Assembly (NCBI GenBank): GCA_028622995.1
Contig: JAJQJQ010000037.1
Span: forward strand, 1,178,001-1,242,000
Length of the DNA: 64,000 nucleotides
Source of the DNA: Panagrolaimus kolymaensis
Lineage: Eukaryota > Nematoda > Chromadorea > Rhabditida > Panagrolaimidae
Reading direction: 5' to 3'
Within the stretch, counting starts at the first letter, position 1, and each line of letters starts with the position of its first letter. Positions 13,503-25,600 of this stretch are shown here, piece by piece. The position numbers were made by a program, and so were the translations under genes. The notes under the pieces were generated by a model. It had not been told where the DNA came from, ran no database searches, and worked only from the letters and a program-made list of their open reading frames with translations.

Positions 13503-14550
13503 GTTGCAATTTCATAAAAGTATAAGCTTGTCTGAAGCTTAAAAAGACTTTTTTTTTTCTCCGAAATTTTGGTCTTTAATGCTATAAGAAAGAATTATCA
13601 TTTCACTACTGACAATAATAGTCTATGAGAAATATTTATGAAATCTGATAAAAATCTTTTAAATTAGTCATTATCTGTTTATTTACTTAGTTTTAAGGTA
13701 TTTAAATTGTTGGCTTTTTGAATTATTAATTTTTGACGTTAAAGAAAATAATCACAATTTGTTGTGGAAATGAATTTTAGCAATTAAAGAAGCTTAGTAA
13801 ATAATTAGATTAGTAAGTTTTTGTAAAACAATTAAAATTTGGATTAAAAATGAATCGTCTCATGTGAATGGGAGCTTGACCTTTTCTCACCTTATTGTTA
13901 GTAAAGTTTTCTCATTATTTAATTTTAACTAGAAGCTAAGCCGGCCTTCTGCCGGCCAAGAAAATAAAAATGAATTAGCATAGCTCTTACTTACTGTATC
14001 ATATCCCTTTTTTTGTATACTATCTATAATTTGGATCTCGTGCCCTATCTCGATCCCATGCTATCTCCGGATCCTATCCTTTTTTTTCTTCAGCTAACGG
14101 TTCCTTCACTTTATTTTGGTCCATGGATCCTTTCCAAGATATTAGCAGCTTCCTCAAAAGAAAACCGCCACTCATCTCCATTTGATTTCCTTGAAATGAG
14201 AATGCAAAACCCCTTTCTGTGTTTTCATTCTTTTTTCTTTCTTGTTTCGTGAAATAGTAAATTTGCATAGAAGCGCGGACGCACGAACGCACGCACAACA
14301 TAAATTACATGGAAGGAAATGGAAGTAAAAATGCTAATTGTTTCCTATTGTAACAATTATTATTTCTTTAATTTTATTTTCTTTAATAATTTTAAAAAGT
14401 TAGCCATCAAAAAAGTAGAGCAATTTTAGTTATTTATGTTAAAATAACTTGAGGAAGATCCTTAATTTTGTTAATTTTTGTGTTTTATAAAACCAAAAAA
14501 ATGATATAAGTTTAAAACAAATAATTTTTTGTTTGGAGACTTTCTTTTAA
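13503..14550. repeat. Tandem segmental duplication, copy 2, with ~380-bp insertion
   Basis: This matches 12521-13175 but is interrupted between about 13930 and 14315 by unrelated sequence. The insert begins near a small GC-rich hairpin, GCCGGCCTTCTGCCGGC, at about 13941 and contains several CTATC/GGATCC-type motifs and a GCACGC/GAACGCACGC tract near 14280. I could not define terminal repeats or a target duplication for the insert. Confidence 0.6.
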
Positions 14551-17500
14551 AGTTTCACTTACGCGTGTGGCCATGTTTTTGATTTCTAATTAATAACCCC
14601 TTTTCTCTCCATTTTTTATGCAATTAATTAGACCACAAAAAATTCTCGTGATTTTTAAAAGTTTTGGTTGATTCTCTGATAATTCTATTTATATTACAAT
14701 CTTGCGTTTTATATTTTCTTATTTTTTTCATGATATAACACAAAAAGCATTTATTGATCATTGGTTGATAAATATCAACATACGCAAGAAAATATAACAG
14801 GCCACAAAAAATTTAAAACTAACCGTTAGAAAAAAACAACCAACTAAAAAAAGGTTCAGTAAAGTTAATTTTTTTTATGTCATTGAAAATAAAAAACCCA
14901 CGTTTTTTTTATTGTTTTGCAACGTGGGTTTTCTTCCACCTGTCCCTTCTTTTTTATTTGGGGATGGAAAATAGGTAGCGTTTTTTGATAAGATTCATGG
15001 ACATAAAAAAATAAATATTTTTCATACATAGTTGCAATATTTTTTTATTATTATTACCTAATTTTGCCCCCTTTTTTTCAATTAACCACCTCTCAAGTTT
15101 TTTTGGAAACAAGATGTTATAATTTTTGATTGAAAAAAAAAGTTATTATGAATGAATGTTTTTTTATTTTTCTCAATTTAAATTTTAAAATAACTCGATG
15201 GAAAAAAAGTTAATGTAAAAAATGTTTCTTTTTTAACCCCTCTTTTTTCTCACAAAAACAGGTGATTTCGAAAAGCTAAAAAAGACCCAGGTGAATAATA
15301 ATTCCTGACCGTTGTTTTTTTGACATTTTTTTTATACTTTGGATTAATCTAAATTAAGATTTTTATTATTTAATGAAAGTTGTTGTAAATTGGCTATTAT
15401 GATAGTAACTTACAATTTTTTTATTTGTGTAGTGCACTTTTAAACTTTAGAAGAAAAAACTTTCAGCTGTTTGCAAAGTAATTTTAATTGGCATTAAACG
15501 TACGTGCAACAAGCAACAAACAAGGAAATTTTTTGCTTGCTTGCTACATTTGAACTTGTGATTATTTGAAGTTTAAAAATAGAAAAAGAAAGTAAATTTT
15601 ATTTATGTTTTATATTTTTTTTTCAAAGAACATTGTTTCGATACTTTGGTTATTTTGAACAGAAACCCGGAAGTTACCGTAGATTTTTTCTAAAAAACCT
15701 TTAATTTCCGAGAAAAAGAGTTTCAAAAACCTCGGCGAGAATCATCTGTTTTAATAATTTTAATTTTTGGCAAATTTTGGTCCTAACACGATAATTTATA
15801 ATTTTGTCAAGATTTCATTCTAGATTAGGAACACAAAATTTAGATGGAAAAAATAACTTTGAAAAAAATTGTCACTCAAACTTTAATTAAAAATAATTAT
15901 TGAACACATGCGCAATACGGCTTTATTTGGGTTCTATGTATGCATGACGAGATGTATTTTTCTCGGGCCACCATGTAACTAGCACCACCGCCAAAGGAAA
16001 GGAATTTATATTTCTGTTGTCATATGTTGCTTTTTACTCAGACATAATGCAAAAACAAACTAAAAATACAAATGTATTCATTCTCCTTACTTTTTTTTCT
16101 CATGAGACTTTTTTTAATATTTTTTCTTTCTTCTTTCCCATACCTTTCTTATAAAAAAAAGGCAGAGAGAGTTAAAGATTTGATGCTACATTATTTTACT
16201 TACTTTTTTTGTTTTGTTTTATATGTATTTTTAATTCATTAAATTCGCGTGTTATTTTTTTCTTTCTTTCTTCGTATTTTGTCATGTTTTTCATGGCTCC
16301 GTACCTTCAAGTGCCATTCCACGATTTATTTTTTCTTTTCTTACTCAGCTGATGCGAAGAAGCTTATTACTCAAACTCAAAAAAAATACCCTTCTTAAAT
16401 TTTTATCCCCTATGATTCCAATGCGACAATGCGATGTGCGAAAAAGACAGATAAAAAGCTCAAAAATATAAAAATAAAAATAAATTAAATTAAATAAGTA
16501 ACATCTGAGAGAAAAAGTTGAAAAAAAAAATAAAAGATGAAGAAAAAATTAAGTTTATTTTTAATGGCTATAAAAAGCTGGCAACAATGAGAAAAAAGAG
16601 ATAGAAAGAGTTAATGAAAAATGATGATACGATTTTTGACAATTTGTTGGCTTTTGCATTTATTATTTTTTTGGATGGAAACAATTTTCAAGCAAAAAAA
16701 TAATGCAAAGCAACGAAAAGTTTTATAGGCAAAAAGAATAGTTGTATGGAATTGAAAGCATGTATGTAAGTGAAAGAGAGATTAATGCTTGCGTTTAAAT
16801 TAGCATCTTTTTTAAAAGCCGAGAGCAAAAAAAATAAATGTGTTAACACATGCATCTAATTTTTTTTGGCAGTTGGATTTTTCGTTTTTTTTTCTTTGGT
16901 TTGAAATGCAGGATTTTCTTAGACTTTTTTTACTTGAAAACAAAAATAAAATAGAAAGATGGGAAATAAAGAATGAAAAGAAAAAACTAATTATGTGAAG
17001 AATTGCTTTGTTCTTCTTTTATTTTTTTTACTTTTAAATTTCGCACATTTGGTTTTCATTTTATTAGGTTTTTTTTCATTCTTTCAAGATCAAACACAAA
17101 GAAAAAAAGAGAAGAAAAGCATAAAAAACACAAAATAAAAATAAAACGTTGAAAAGATGTTTCATAGAATTAAATAAGCTATTTGGCTTTTAGGTTCATC
17201 GATGATCGAAAATGGAAATTTTCTGTGATTAGTCAAGACATGTTATGTTAGTCATGTTAATCTTAAAATTATCCATTTTGTTTTTTTAAAATTATTCTTT
17301 ACTTTATTTTTGGTTTATTTATGAACAAGTTAAGTTAGTCAGTTAGGGAATAAAGAAAGCTTTTATGTATATTTGTATATAGGTTGAATCATAATTGTAT
17401 TACATGAAAAAATGCCGAATCAAAAAAAAAAACATGAATGTCAAAGTTCAAGTTTTGGCACTCTCGAGAATCTGGTTTCACCATTAATGGCAATTCTTTG

Positions 17501-20500
17501 ACAGAAGTTTGTTTAACAATGAAACAGTGCTTTCAAAAATATTTCTAAAATATTTTGGCGACTTTTTCTGAGTTTTTACAAAATTACATAATTTTTTCCT
17601 CAATATTTTTCTTTTCATTCCTTTATTAAAATTTATAATTTCTCTTTTAAGTTTTTTGATTTCCATCTTTAATGAGGCTCTAAAATTTAAATTTTATATT
17701 TAAAAAAAGAAGAAGCAATTTTAAGAATTTATTTCAAAGTTATAATTATTTATGTATGTCAAGCGATATATTTATTAAGGGTGTAGTGTTTTATTCTCCT
17801 GGTCATTAGCATAAATAATCGTCGTTGCAATTGTTAAAAGAGATTGGAAAATGATAGAATGCATTTTGTAGTAACAAATAATTTTTTTGAATTTGAACTT
17901 AGATGCTTTTTTTTTCGTATACTTTATATTTTTTTAAATTTACTTAAAATTTTAAAACAAATTTAATGAGTACTTCTTAAGGACCAAAAGTTTATTAAGA
18001 AAAAGCTATAATTTTTAAATAATTAGAATAGGATAGCCCAGTATTAAAAAACTTTTCCTCGAATTTTTTGAATTATGAAATTTTAAATTTTGATTAATAA
18101 CTTTTTTGCATTGAAACATTAATGTATGTTTGTAGTCTAAATCCAAATTAAAAACTTTGTGCTCCAGCAATGCGGAAAATAATTAACTTTGTTAAGCTTT
18201 TATTAATGTTTCAAATTTTTTAAATAATAAAACTAATTATTATAACAAAATGCGGAAGGGTTTTTTTTCTGAAAGACCATTTTTTGTAGCTTGCTGCTAA
18301 ATATTATTATAATAATACCGATAAAGTGCAGTTGAAAAGAAAAAAGAAGTAATATTAATATTAAAAAATTTATAAGATTTAAAAACTTATTTTATTATTT
18401 TATTACACTATAGATTTACAACGAGAAATTTTTCTTTCTTTTTCTTTTTATAATTTAGAAAAAAGAAATTGAATTTTAACAATTTTTAGAATTATGTGTC
18501 TTTAAAAAAAAGTGTTTTATGAGAGCTTCTAAAAGAGTTTTTGAAATTACATTAAATTTAAATCTTTTCTTAATTGATTTTAAAAGTAATTATTTAGCTA
18601 AAATTAATGACAAATTTTTTTAACTCGCCTCTTTAATATAAGTTATCTTTGCTTTCACCAACGCCTGATTTTCTTTTTTTGATTTTTAAAAGTTTAAAAA
18701 GATTTGTTGCATTTATTTCTTCTTTTTTTCTTGTTAACAAATTTCTTTTTCTTCTTCATCCAACATAAAAATAGATGAATGACATAAATCATTCAATCAT
18801 TTTTCAAAATTAAGCAACTCTTTCTCATCGGAGCCTGGTTGCTGCTTGTTGCTGGTTCTATCAACTTTATTGCTTGCATTTTTTTTTATTCCTTTCTTTT
18901 TCTGTTGGATAATATTGCAAAAAAAAAGAAAGAAGAAAGAAATGTAAGGCAAAAAAATAGAGGAAAGCGTTTATCCTCACTTCACTTCATTTTTTAAAAT
19001 TTTTTTTCAAACGTTTCTTTGCGTGTTTTTTTTGTGTGTGTTTGTAGTTTATGTGTTTCATCGTTGTTGCAATTTCTTTCTCTTCTTCTTGCTTGCATTT
19101 TTTTTTTGATGCCGGTTTCTTTTTTCACTTTTTCCCTTAGGGAACACAAGCAAGCTGAAGAAAAAGAAAAAAAACTTCTTGCTTGCTTGCTTGCTGCCCT
19201 CTGGGTGTACGTGTGCCGGCTAGTGCCGGGCCACCACCATCAACCATCTCACCACCTCGGGCGGAGTCTTTTTTAGAAAAAAAAATAAAATAAAATAAAA
19301 ATAAAGAACTCAAATAACTTTCTTTATTGTCATCAAGCATTTTATTTGAGGATAAGAAAAATCTTTTTGTGATTTTCTTTACTTTTAAAATTTTTTTATC
19401 CACTGTGGTCAACTTTTTTTTCTCAAGTATTCGCTTGCTTTTAGAAATCAAAATAAATCGAGATGATGTTATATGAAAATGGATTTATGTGACGACTTTG
19501 GCTATAGAAAGAAGGATAATTGGTGATTGGTTGGTTTCTTTATTTCTTTTTTTTTATCATAAGTTAGAAGAAGATTAAATAAAGTAAGAAGGATTATAAT
19601 TGAGATTCATTGAAATCTTATAAAGAAAACGTTTTTTTTTGTAAATGCAATAATTTTTCTAATCTTTTTTTTACTCAGCACAAAAAAAAAATAAGGAGAA
19701 AATTATTTTTATGAAACATGCTAATTTTAGTCAATCTAATTTCGGTTTGGAAACCCAAAAAACGCAAGAAAACTTTGCATTTTTATATAAAAAAATTATT
19801 TCAAGCAAATGGCTTATTTTTGTTTTTTCCTGTTCCAGAAAAGCATCCAAAAAAATGCGACATTTTATCATTTGTAATTTAAAAAAATTGATATCCTTAA
19901 TCCTTTCCTTGATAATCCATTTGAATACGCAAATTTGCTTTAAATTACGCTATTTTATTTATCCAAAAAAATTTGGAACATTAAATGTTAAATAAATAAA
20001 TTTAAAAAAAACTTTTGAGATCAAATACGTGTTAAAAATCTTTTTTTTTTCTCTTAAAGGTTTTCGAAGAATTTTAAAAGGATTAAGAAAATGGTTATTT
20101 TCTTTTCTGAAATTTTTTTTTTGAATTATTTTGGTTCAAAAAATGCAACAAAAATTTCTTAATAAATTCTGCATTTTTAAATATAAAATTTTTCATAGCT
20201 TTCTTTTTTTAAAAGCATCAAAAGTAAAAGTTTCTTTTAAATAAAAATTCAAGCATAAATTAATTATGGCTTTTTTTATAACACTTCATTCTTTTTTCTT
20301 GCTTGCATTTTTGAAAGTTTTAAAAAATATTAAAATTGACATTTATGTGTTATTTGTGTTTTGAAACTTTGATGCTTTTGCAGGAGGCCTTTTAAAAAAT
20401 AAAAAAGCTTTAATGAATGTTTTATGAGATAAAAAAGGATTCTTTTTTAAAAAGAAGAAATTTTTTGAATGAATGAAGCTAATTTATTTTTACTTCTTTT

Positions 20501-21789
20501 TTACAATAATAACTGAGTAACCAGGATATTGTAAATATTTTGGTATTTTTTTATTTTTTGAATAAAAGATTAAGTTTTTGAGATGTTTGAGGATTTAAAA
20601 TTAGTGCATGGGAAACATATGTATTGTTAAGAATAAAAAAAAAATAAAATAAAAACAACTTTTAAAAACTTTGTACCCGGGTAGTTTGTAGTTGGCTACA
20701 ATAATATATAAAGATACATCTAATGTAAAAAAAGAAAACTAGGGAATCAAGAAAGGTAAATTTAAAAAATTTAAAAACTTGAATTATAGAAATTTAAAAA
20801 TCTTCTATTTTTTTAATTACAAAATCAAAAAAGAAAAGAAAATTTTTGCCATATTTAAAACCATCATTATTTTTTTTGTTTGAGACAAGTAATCAAAAAA
20901 TAACAGCAAAAAAATTCGTTCCATTTTCTTTACATTTTTACACTTATTTTGCAAAAAAAAAATTTGCTTCCTTGTTACGTTTTTTATTTTCCATTCACAT
21001 ATATGTAAAAACAAGTTCCAAAAACAAGGTACATACATATATAATTTTAGCCTTCCTTGTTTTAGCAACACGAAACTTGACCCTATTTTTAGTTTATCTG
21101 ACATCAATTAAAATAAATTAAGAAAAGCCAAAATAATTTATGAAGGTCCCTAAATACATACTTATTTTCCTTATTTTTTATGGTCATAGTTTTTTTTGAA
21201 TATTATTTTTTTGTTTACCACTTCTTTTTTTCTTCTTCTTCTTTTCTTATCTATCAAAACTTTTTATTTTACCACCCCACTCATATTTAACTGCATCACA
21301 GAGAGAAATAATGGGGACATTTGGAAATCGGACATTTGCACCCCAAACTTTATACCCATTCATTCTACGTCATCTTCGCTTTACATTGGGCCATGGACAA
21401 ATGAAATAATAGCCCCATTCAATGGTGCTTTGACGACTGATTGTTTTTTGTTATCTATCAAAATCTTGTTTTTCATTTGTCACTGTCTCATATTTTTTCT
21501 TTCTTGTTTTTAGGTGTTCCATCAAAATTTCATGGAAGCAAAGAATAAAGGTAGAGACACAAAAATAAATGGCTATCTTTCTTATCTTTTTTTTATTTCT
21601 TTGCTTCTGAGGTAAAAAATATGGAGAAAAAAATATTATTAGGAAAAAATGGAGTTTTGTTTCTCTTCTATCTTAATTACGCTTACAGAATAGTTTTTCT
21701 TAGGAAAAGAAATTTGTTGGGACTTTTTTACTTCTCACAGTTATTTTTTTCATTCAACATCGTGTGCTTTTTTTGTCATTAGCTTAAAT
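14551..21789. other. Long gene-free AT-rich stretch
   Basis: I find no exon chain that survives inspection. Open frames such as 19019-19276 and 19711-19995 are compositional. Two details stand out: a 12-bp perfect stem at 14897-14934, and a short GC-rich patch near 19190-19265. The rest is T-rich filler on the + strand. Confidence 0.4.
14897..14934. repeat. Hairpin, 12-bp perfect stem
   Basis: AAAACCCACGTT and its exact complement AACGTGGGTTTT face each other across a T-rich loop of about 14 nt. Each arm carries a run of G/C unusual for this region. The stem is too short for a microRNA precursor; it could be a structured RNA, a factor-binding palindrome (the core includes ACGT), or chance. 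Confidence 0.6.
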
Positions 21790-21989
21790 TTAAAGGGACA
21801 TAGCTATTTCATGCCTTTTCGAAAATTTCGATACTGGGGCTGATAGGAACAGTTGGGGCGGCGCGTGTTTGAATTACCGTGTCACTTTCTGTCTTACACG
21901 GTAATTCAAACACGCGCCTTACCAAGTGTAACTTTCAGTCCCCAGTATCGAAATTTCAGAAAAGGCATGAAATAGCTATGTCACTTTAA
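21790..21989. mobile_element. Palindromic MITE (200 bp foldback)
   Basis: The arms begin AAGGGACATAGCTATTTCATG on the left (allowing one mismatch) and pair with the right end GCTATGTCACTT. Inner arm segments (TTTCGATACTGGGGCTG against CAGTCCCCAGTATCGAAA, and GTGTTTGAATTACCGTGT against its complement) pair as well, so the element folds along most of its length. TTAA lies at both outer edges (21790-21793 and 21986-21989), which would fit a TTAA target duplication as in piggyBac-type elements, though the terminal bases are not the classic ones. There is no coding capacity. Confidence 0.7.
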
Positions 21990-24535
21990 GCAGAAACAAA
22001 CTTCAAAAATTTAAAGGCTCTTATATCTTTAAAAAATAGCTGCCTATAACCTTTTCCCTACTTTTCTCAAAATTTCTTCCTATTTTTAATCATCCTGTAG
22101 TTTAGGGCTTTCTATTTTCGAATGTCCTCGAAGATGGAAAAAAGGCATGGCTGTCAAGAAAAATTTGTTTCAAAAAAATTGAGTCTTTCGGCAAAAAAAG
22201 AGAAAACTAACTAAATTGGCATTTTTTGCATTTCACGCTGAATTAAACTTTCAAGAAAGAAAGAATGAGCTCAGAAGCAGCAACAGAAGTTTTTTTCTAT
22301 TCAATTTTCTTTTTTGCTACTTGCACGTTAGCTGTTAACGTGACATAGTTGCTGCTTACTTATTTGAAAATTTTAGATATTTGCTACGTAAAATTTCTTC
22401 TTGCCTCTTTTTTATCAGTTTTAGGAAGGAACAACTTGCATTAAAACAAAAATATAGGAAGAAGCAATTTTTGTTTATCAAAGAGAAAATTATATTGCGG
22501 TGAAACAGTTATGATATACCAAAATCAATATTTTTTTCTTTTAAAAAAATTACATACTTCGAAAGATAATGAATACTTTTAATTAAGAGTTCTTGGCCTT
22601 GCAACTCTTCTAAATTTGTAGTTAAGATTCTAGCAACGTTTTTTTATTATTGAATTCTTTAGACTAATTTCTACCGTAACCAAATCACAGCATGTTTATT
22701 TTGACGATCTTTCTCATCAAATATTTTGAAAATATTTTTTACGTCTATCATTTAACTAAATTTTTGTTACATTCTAACGACGCTATGAGTTTAGAACAAA
22801 AATATAAAATAGCATTCGATCATTTTGTCTGTGTCTAAAACACATTCGTGAACAAAATGTAAAAAAGCTCTCATTAAACCGATTTGCTTTTGCTCGGCTA
22901 AACTAACAGCTGTTTTTTTTTATAAATCTTTGGACATTTGAAACTTCAAAAATGAACAAATTTCGTATTTTAACGCTTTCAATGATTTTACATTTCTAAA
23001 ATAGCAAAAGCCTTTTATTCTAAAAAAAATGCAGATTAGATTTTTGAAATGTTCATTTAAAACCATTTTTCCATCATAAAAAAATGACATTTCCCAAAAT
23101 AAAAAATCCATATTCCTAAAAGATTATAAAAATCACTTAATTAATTGAAATTAGGATATATTCGCACTCATAGGTGTTTTTTAATATTTTTTTAATTCAC
23201 TTTTTGCGTTCGTTCAAACGACGTTTTCCAAGATTTTGTTTTGAATTCTGAAAAAAGCTTTTCTTTTTTAATATTCACATTGCAGCCATTTTTTATGCCC
23301 ATTTTGTAGTAGTTTTTTTTCTTCCATTTTTTCCCATTCTTTCCTTTTCTTTCTTTAATCTCACGAAAAGCCTTTTAAGACATTTATTTTCTTTTTTTTG
23401 TAGATACATTTTTATTAGCTTATAGCTGTTTTTTAAATGGCTTGTTGTCTTCGTCGTTGGTTGATATGTTGCTTTTTCTTTAATTTTCTTTCTTAAATTT
23501 TTTTAGTTGCTAAATTTTCTCTGGTGACAGTAGGTTGCTCTCATCATTTTTTTCGGTAGTGGTGGGGCATGAAAAGAAATTACATTTTTTACAGAAAAAT
23601 TCTCGTTTTCAATTTAAGCTTTTAAATTTTGTATTTCAAAACTCTAAAATTTAAAAAACACCAGCTTTTCTGGAAATTTCGGTATAAGACTCCGAGAAAC
23701 TAAATTTATTTTATCCTTTAAATCTGTCATTTTGATAGCTGTTTTTTTCCTCGGACACAATTCAGCATCTTAATTACACATATTTTTAAAAATCTTTGTT
23801 TAAATCCCAAAAGTGCGGCTGTTCTTTTGCTCTCAACTCTCATTTCTCATTTGCTTTTTTTTATTTTCAAAACTTGCAACTTTTTTTTGAAGCAAAAGAA
23901 ACTTTTTTTTATTTCACGTTGTAGTTTGTTTTGAGGTCTGTTTGTCGTCGTCCTCTCCTGCTTGCTTGGTTGCTCGATTCCTTCTTTTTTTCATTTTTAG
24001 AGTTTCTTTTCTCGTTTGATAAATGCACTTTTTTTCTTTCTCGTTTTTCACTTTTTTTTGAATGTGTTTGTTTGTGTGTTTGCATGTATCTTTTTTCGCT
24101 TATTTTTTTTTTAAAAAGCTGCCATATTCCATTTTTTTCTTCTTTTTCAATGGCACTTTCTTTTCACTTTTTTTTCTTCTTTCGAGCAAGGAACATTCAA
24201 AACCAAAAAAGGAGTTTGTTTCAAAAAAAAGAAAGAAAAAAAAAATTGTGTGTGTCGAAGCTTGAATATATAATTTTTTTTCAGTCCATTTTGTGCCCCT
24301 TTTTTCTTTTTTTTATTTTTTTATTTTGAGTATGTGTGTCTAAAACATTTTCAAATCCCATTTTTTTCTCTTTCTTTTTTCTATGTTTCCTCTGATTGTT
24401 TAAAAAAATTGTTTAACAACCTCTGCGTTTTATTTTTTGTTGAAAGTTGAAGCGAGTGAGCGGGAGATAATGGCTGTGATATATGTATTTTTTTTCTTTC
24501 TAAAAAAATTGTTACGAAGACAAATAGATTTCTAA

Positions 24536-24611
24536 CCACAATCATTAGCGGACACGAGCTACATAAAAAAATAGGAGAAAAGATTTGTAGCCGATGCTAA
24601 TGATTATGGGA
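24536..24611. other. Imperfect long hairpin (possible small-RNA precursor)
   Basis: CCACAATCATTAGC pairs with GCTAATGATTATGG (13 of 14), then after an internal loop GCTACA pairs with TGTAGC, leaving a terminal loop of about 22 nt. The size and bulge pattern are like a microRNA precursor, but I recognise no known mature sequence, and AT-rich DNA yields such foldbacks by chance. Confidence 0.3.
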
Positions 24612-25254
24612 AGAAGCTTAAAAAAGTAAAAAAGGAGATTTTTATTAAAGGAAAGTCGCATGTCAAAAAATTATCATATGTCCAAGGCAAAATATATTTG
24701 TATTTTATGTTTTTAAATCGTAAAAACGTGAAAAATCCAAGATGTGAAAAGTTATCACTTTGCGTCGTACCACGAGGATTTGCATAGCTCCTACCACAAA
24801 TTTATGACTTTTCTATCATCCAAATTTTTTTTGGCTTTTTTTATTTTATTAAACATTTTCGTTTTTATCGTTTCAACCATTTTTTTGCAAGCTTTTTTTT
24901 ATTATTTATTATTACACAGCAAACATTGATTTATTCGAATTGATAGCCATTTTTATTTTGTTTTCTATTTTGCTATTTTGTAGGCGCCAAAAACACAAAT
25001 TTATATTCATGCATGTATGTTGTAAAGCTTTTTTTCAACCATGCTTTAGCTTATTTTTAGTTGCTTCCAATCATGCCTGCCAAAGCGCAATCGAGAGTCG
25101 ATTATCGTTCATCGCTTTCACGGTTTTCATATTTTTTTTCTTCAAAAAACTAACACGCACCAACAAAAATAAAAAATAAGTCCCTTTTCTATTTTTTTAA
25201 ACAAAAATTCTTTTTTAAAAAAAGCAAGCCGCAGCTTTGGTCCATCATCATCGT

Positions 25255-25600
25255 TTTTTCTTTTTCGGTTGTTTTATGCTGCGAGAGTGTACTGCAGCAG
25301 CACCAGCAGCAAGCGAGTGGAAGTGTATATGTATGTGTTCAAAACGTGTTTCAACTATCAAATAAAATAGGCGCAGAAAAAATAGAAGAAAGAAGAAAAA
25401 GAAAAAACACAACATACACACAACAAAATAAAATAAAAAATAACTTAGGGCCAAAGCAAAGAAGAGGCTCTCGTTCGATTCGCTCGCTCACTGTTGTTGG
25501 CTCTATCAGATGGGCACAACCAACCTCTCTGTCGTTTTTTATTTTTATTTTTGCCCAAAGGGGTCGTCGTCGGGTCGATTGGGCGAAATGGAAAAAGAAA
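25255..25600. promoter_or_regulatory. GC-richer island, candidate promoter or 5' exon
   Basis: This patch is clearly less AT-rich than its surroundings, with GCAGCAGCACCAGCAGC, CGTTCGATTCGCTCGCTC and GTCGTCGTCGGGTCGA. Purine tracts fill the middle. In this window, similar patches precede other genes (for example 32760-32815 before the zinc-finger gene). It may be a distal promoter of the receptor at 28.4 kb; no reading frame is convincing. Confidence 0.3.

Noticed and set aside
23931..24329. 132-codon open frame rich in Phe, Ser and Leu
   Set aside because: Pure T/C-rich composition; nothing resembling a domain, and it sits in a stretch where every frame looks like this.
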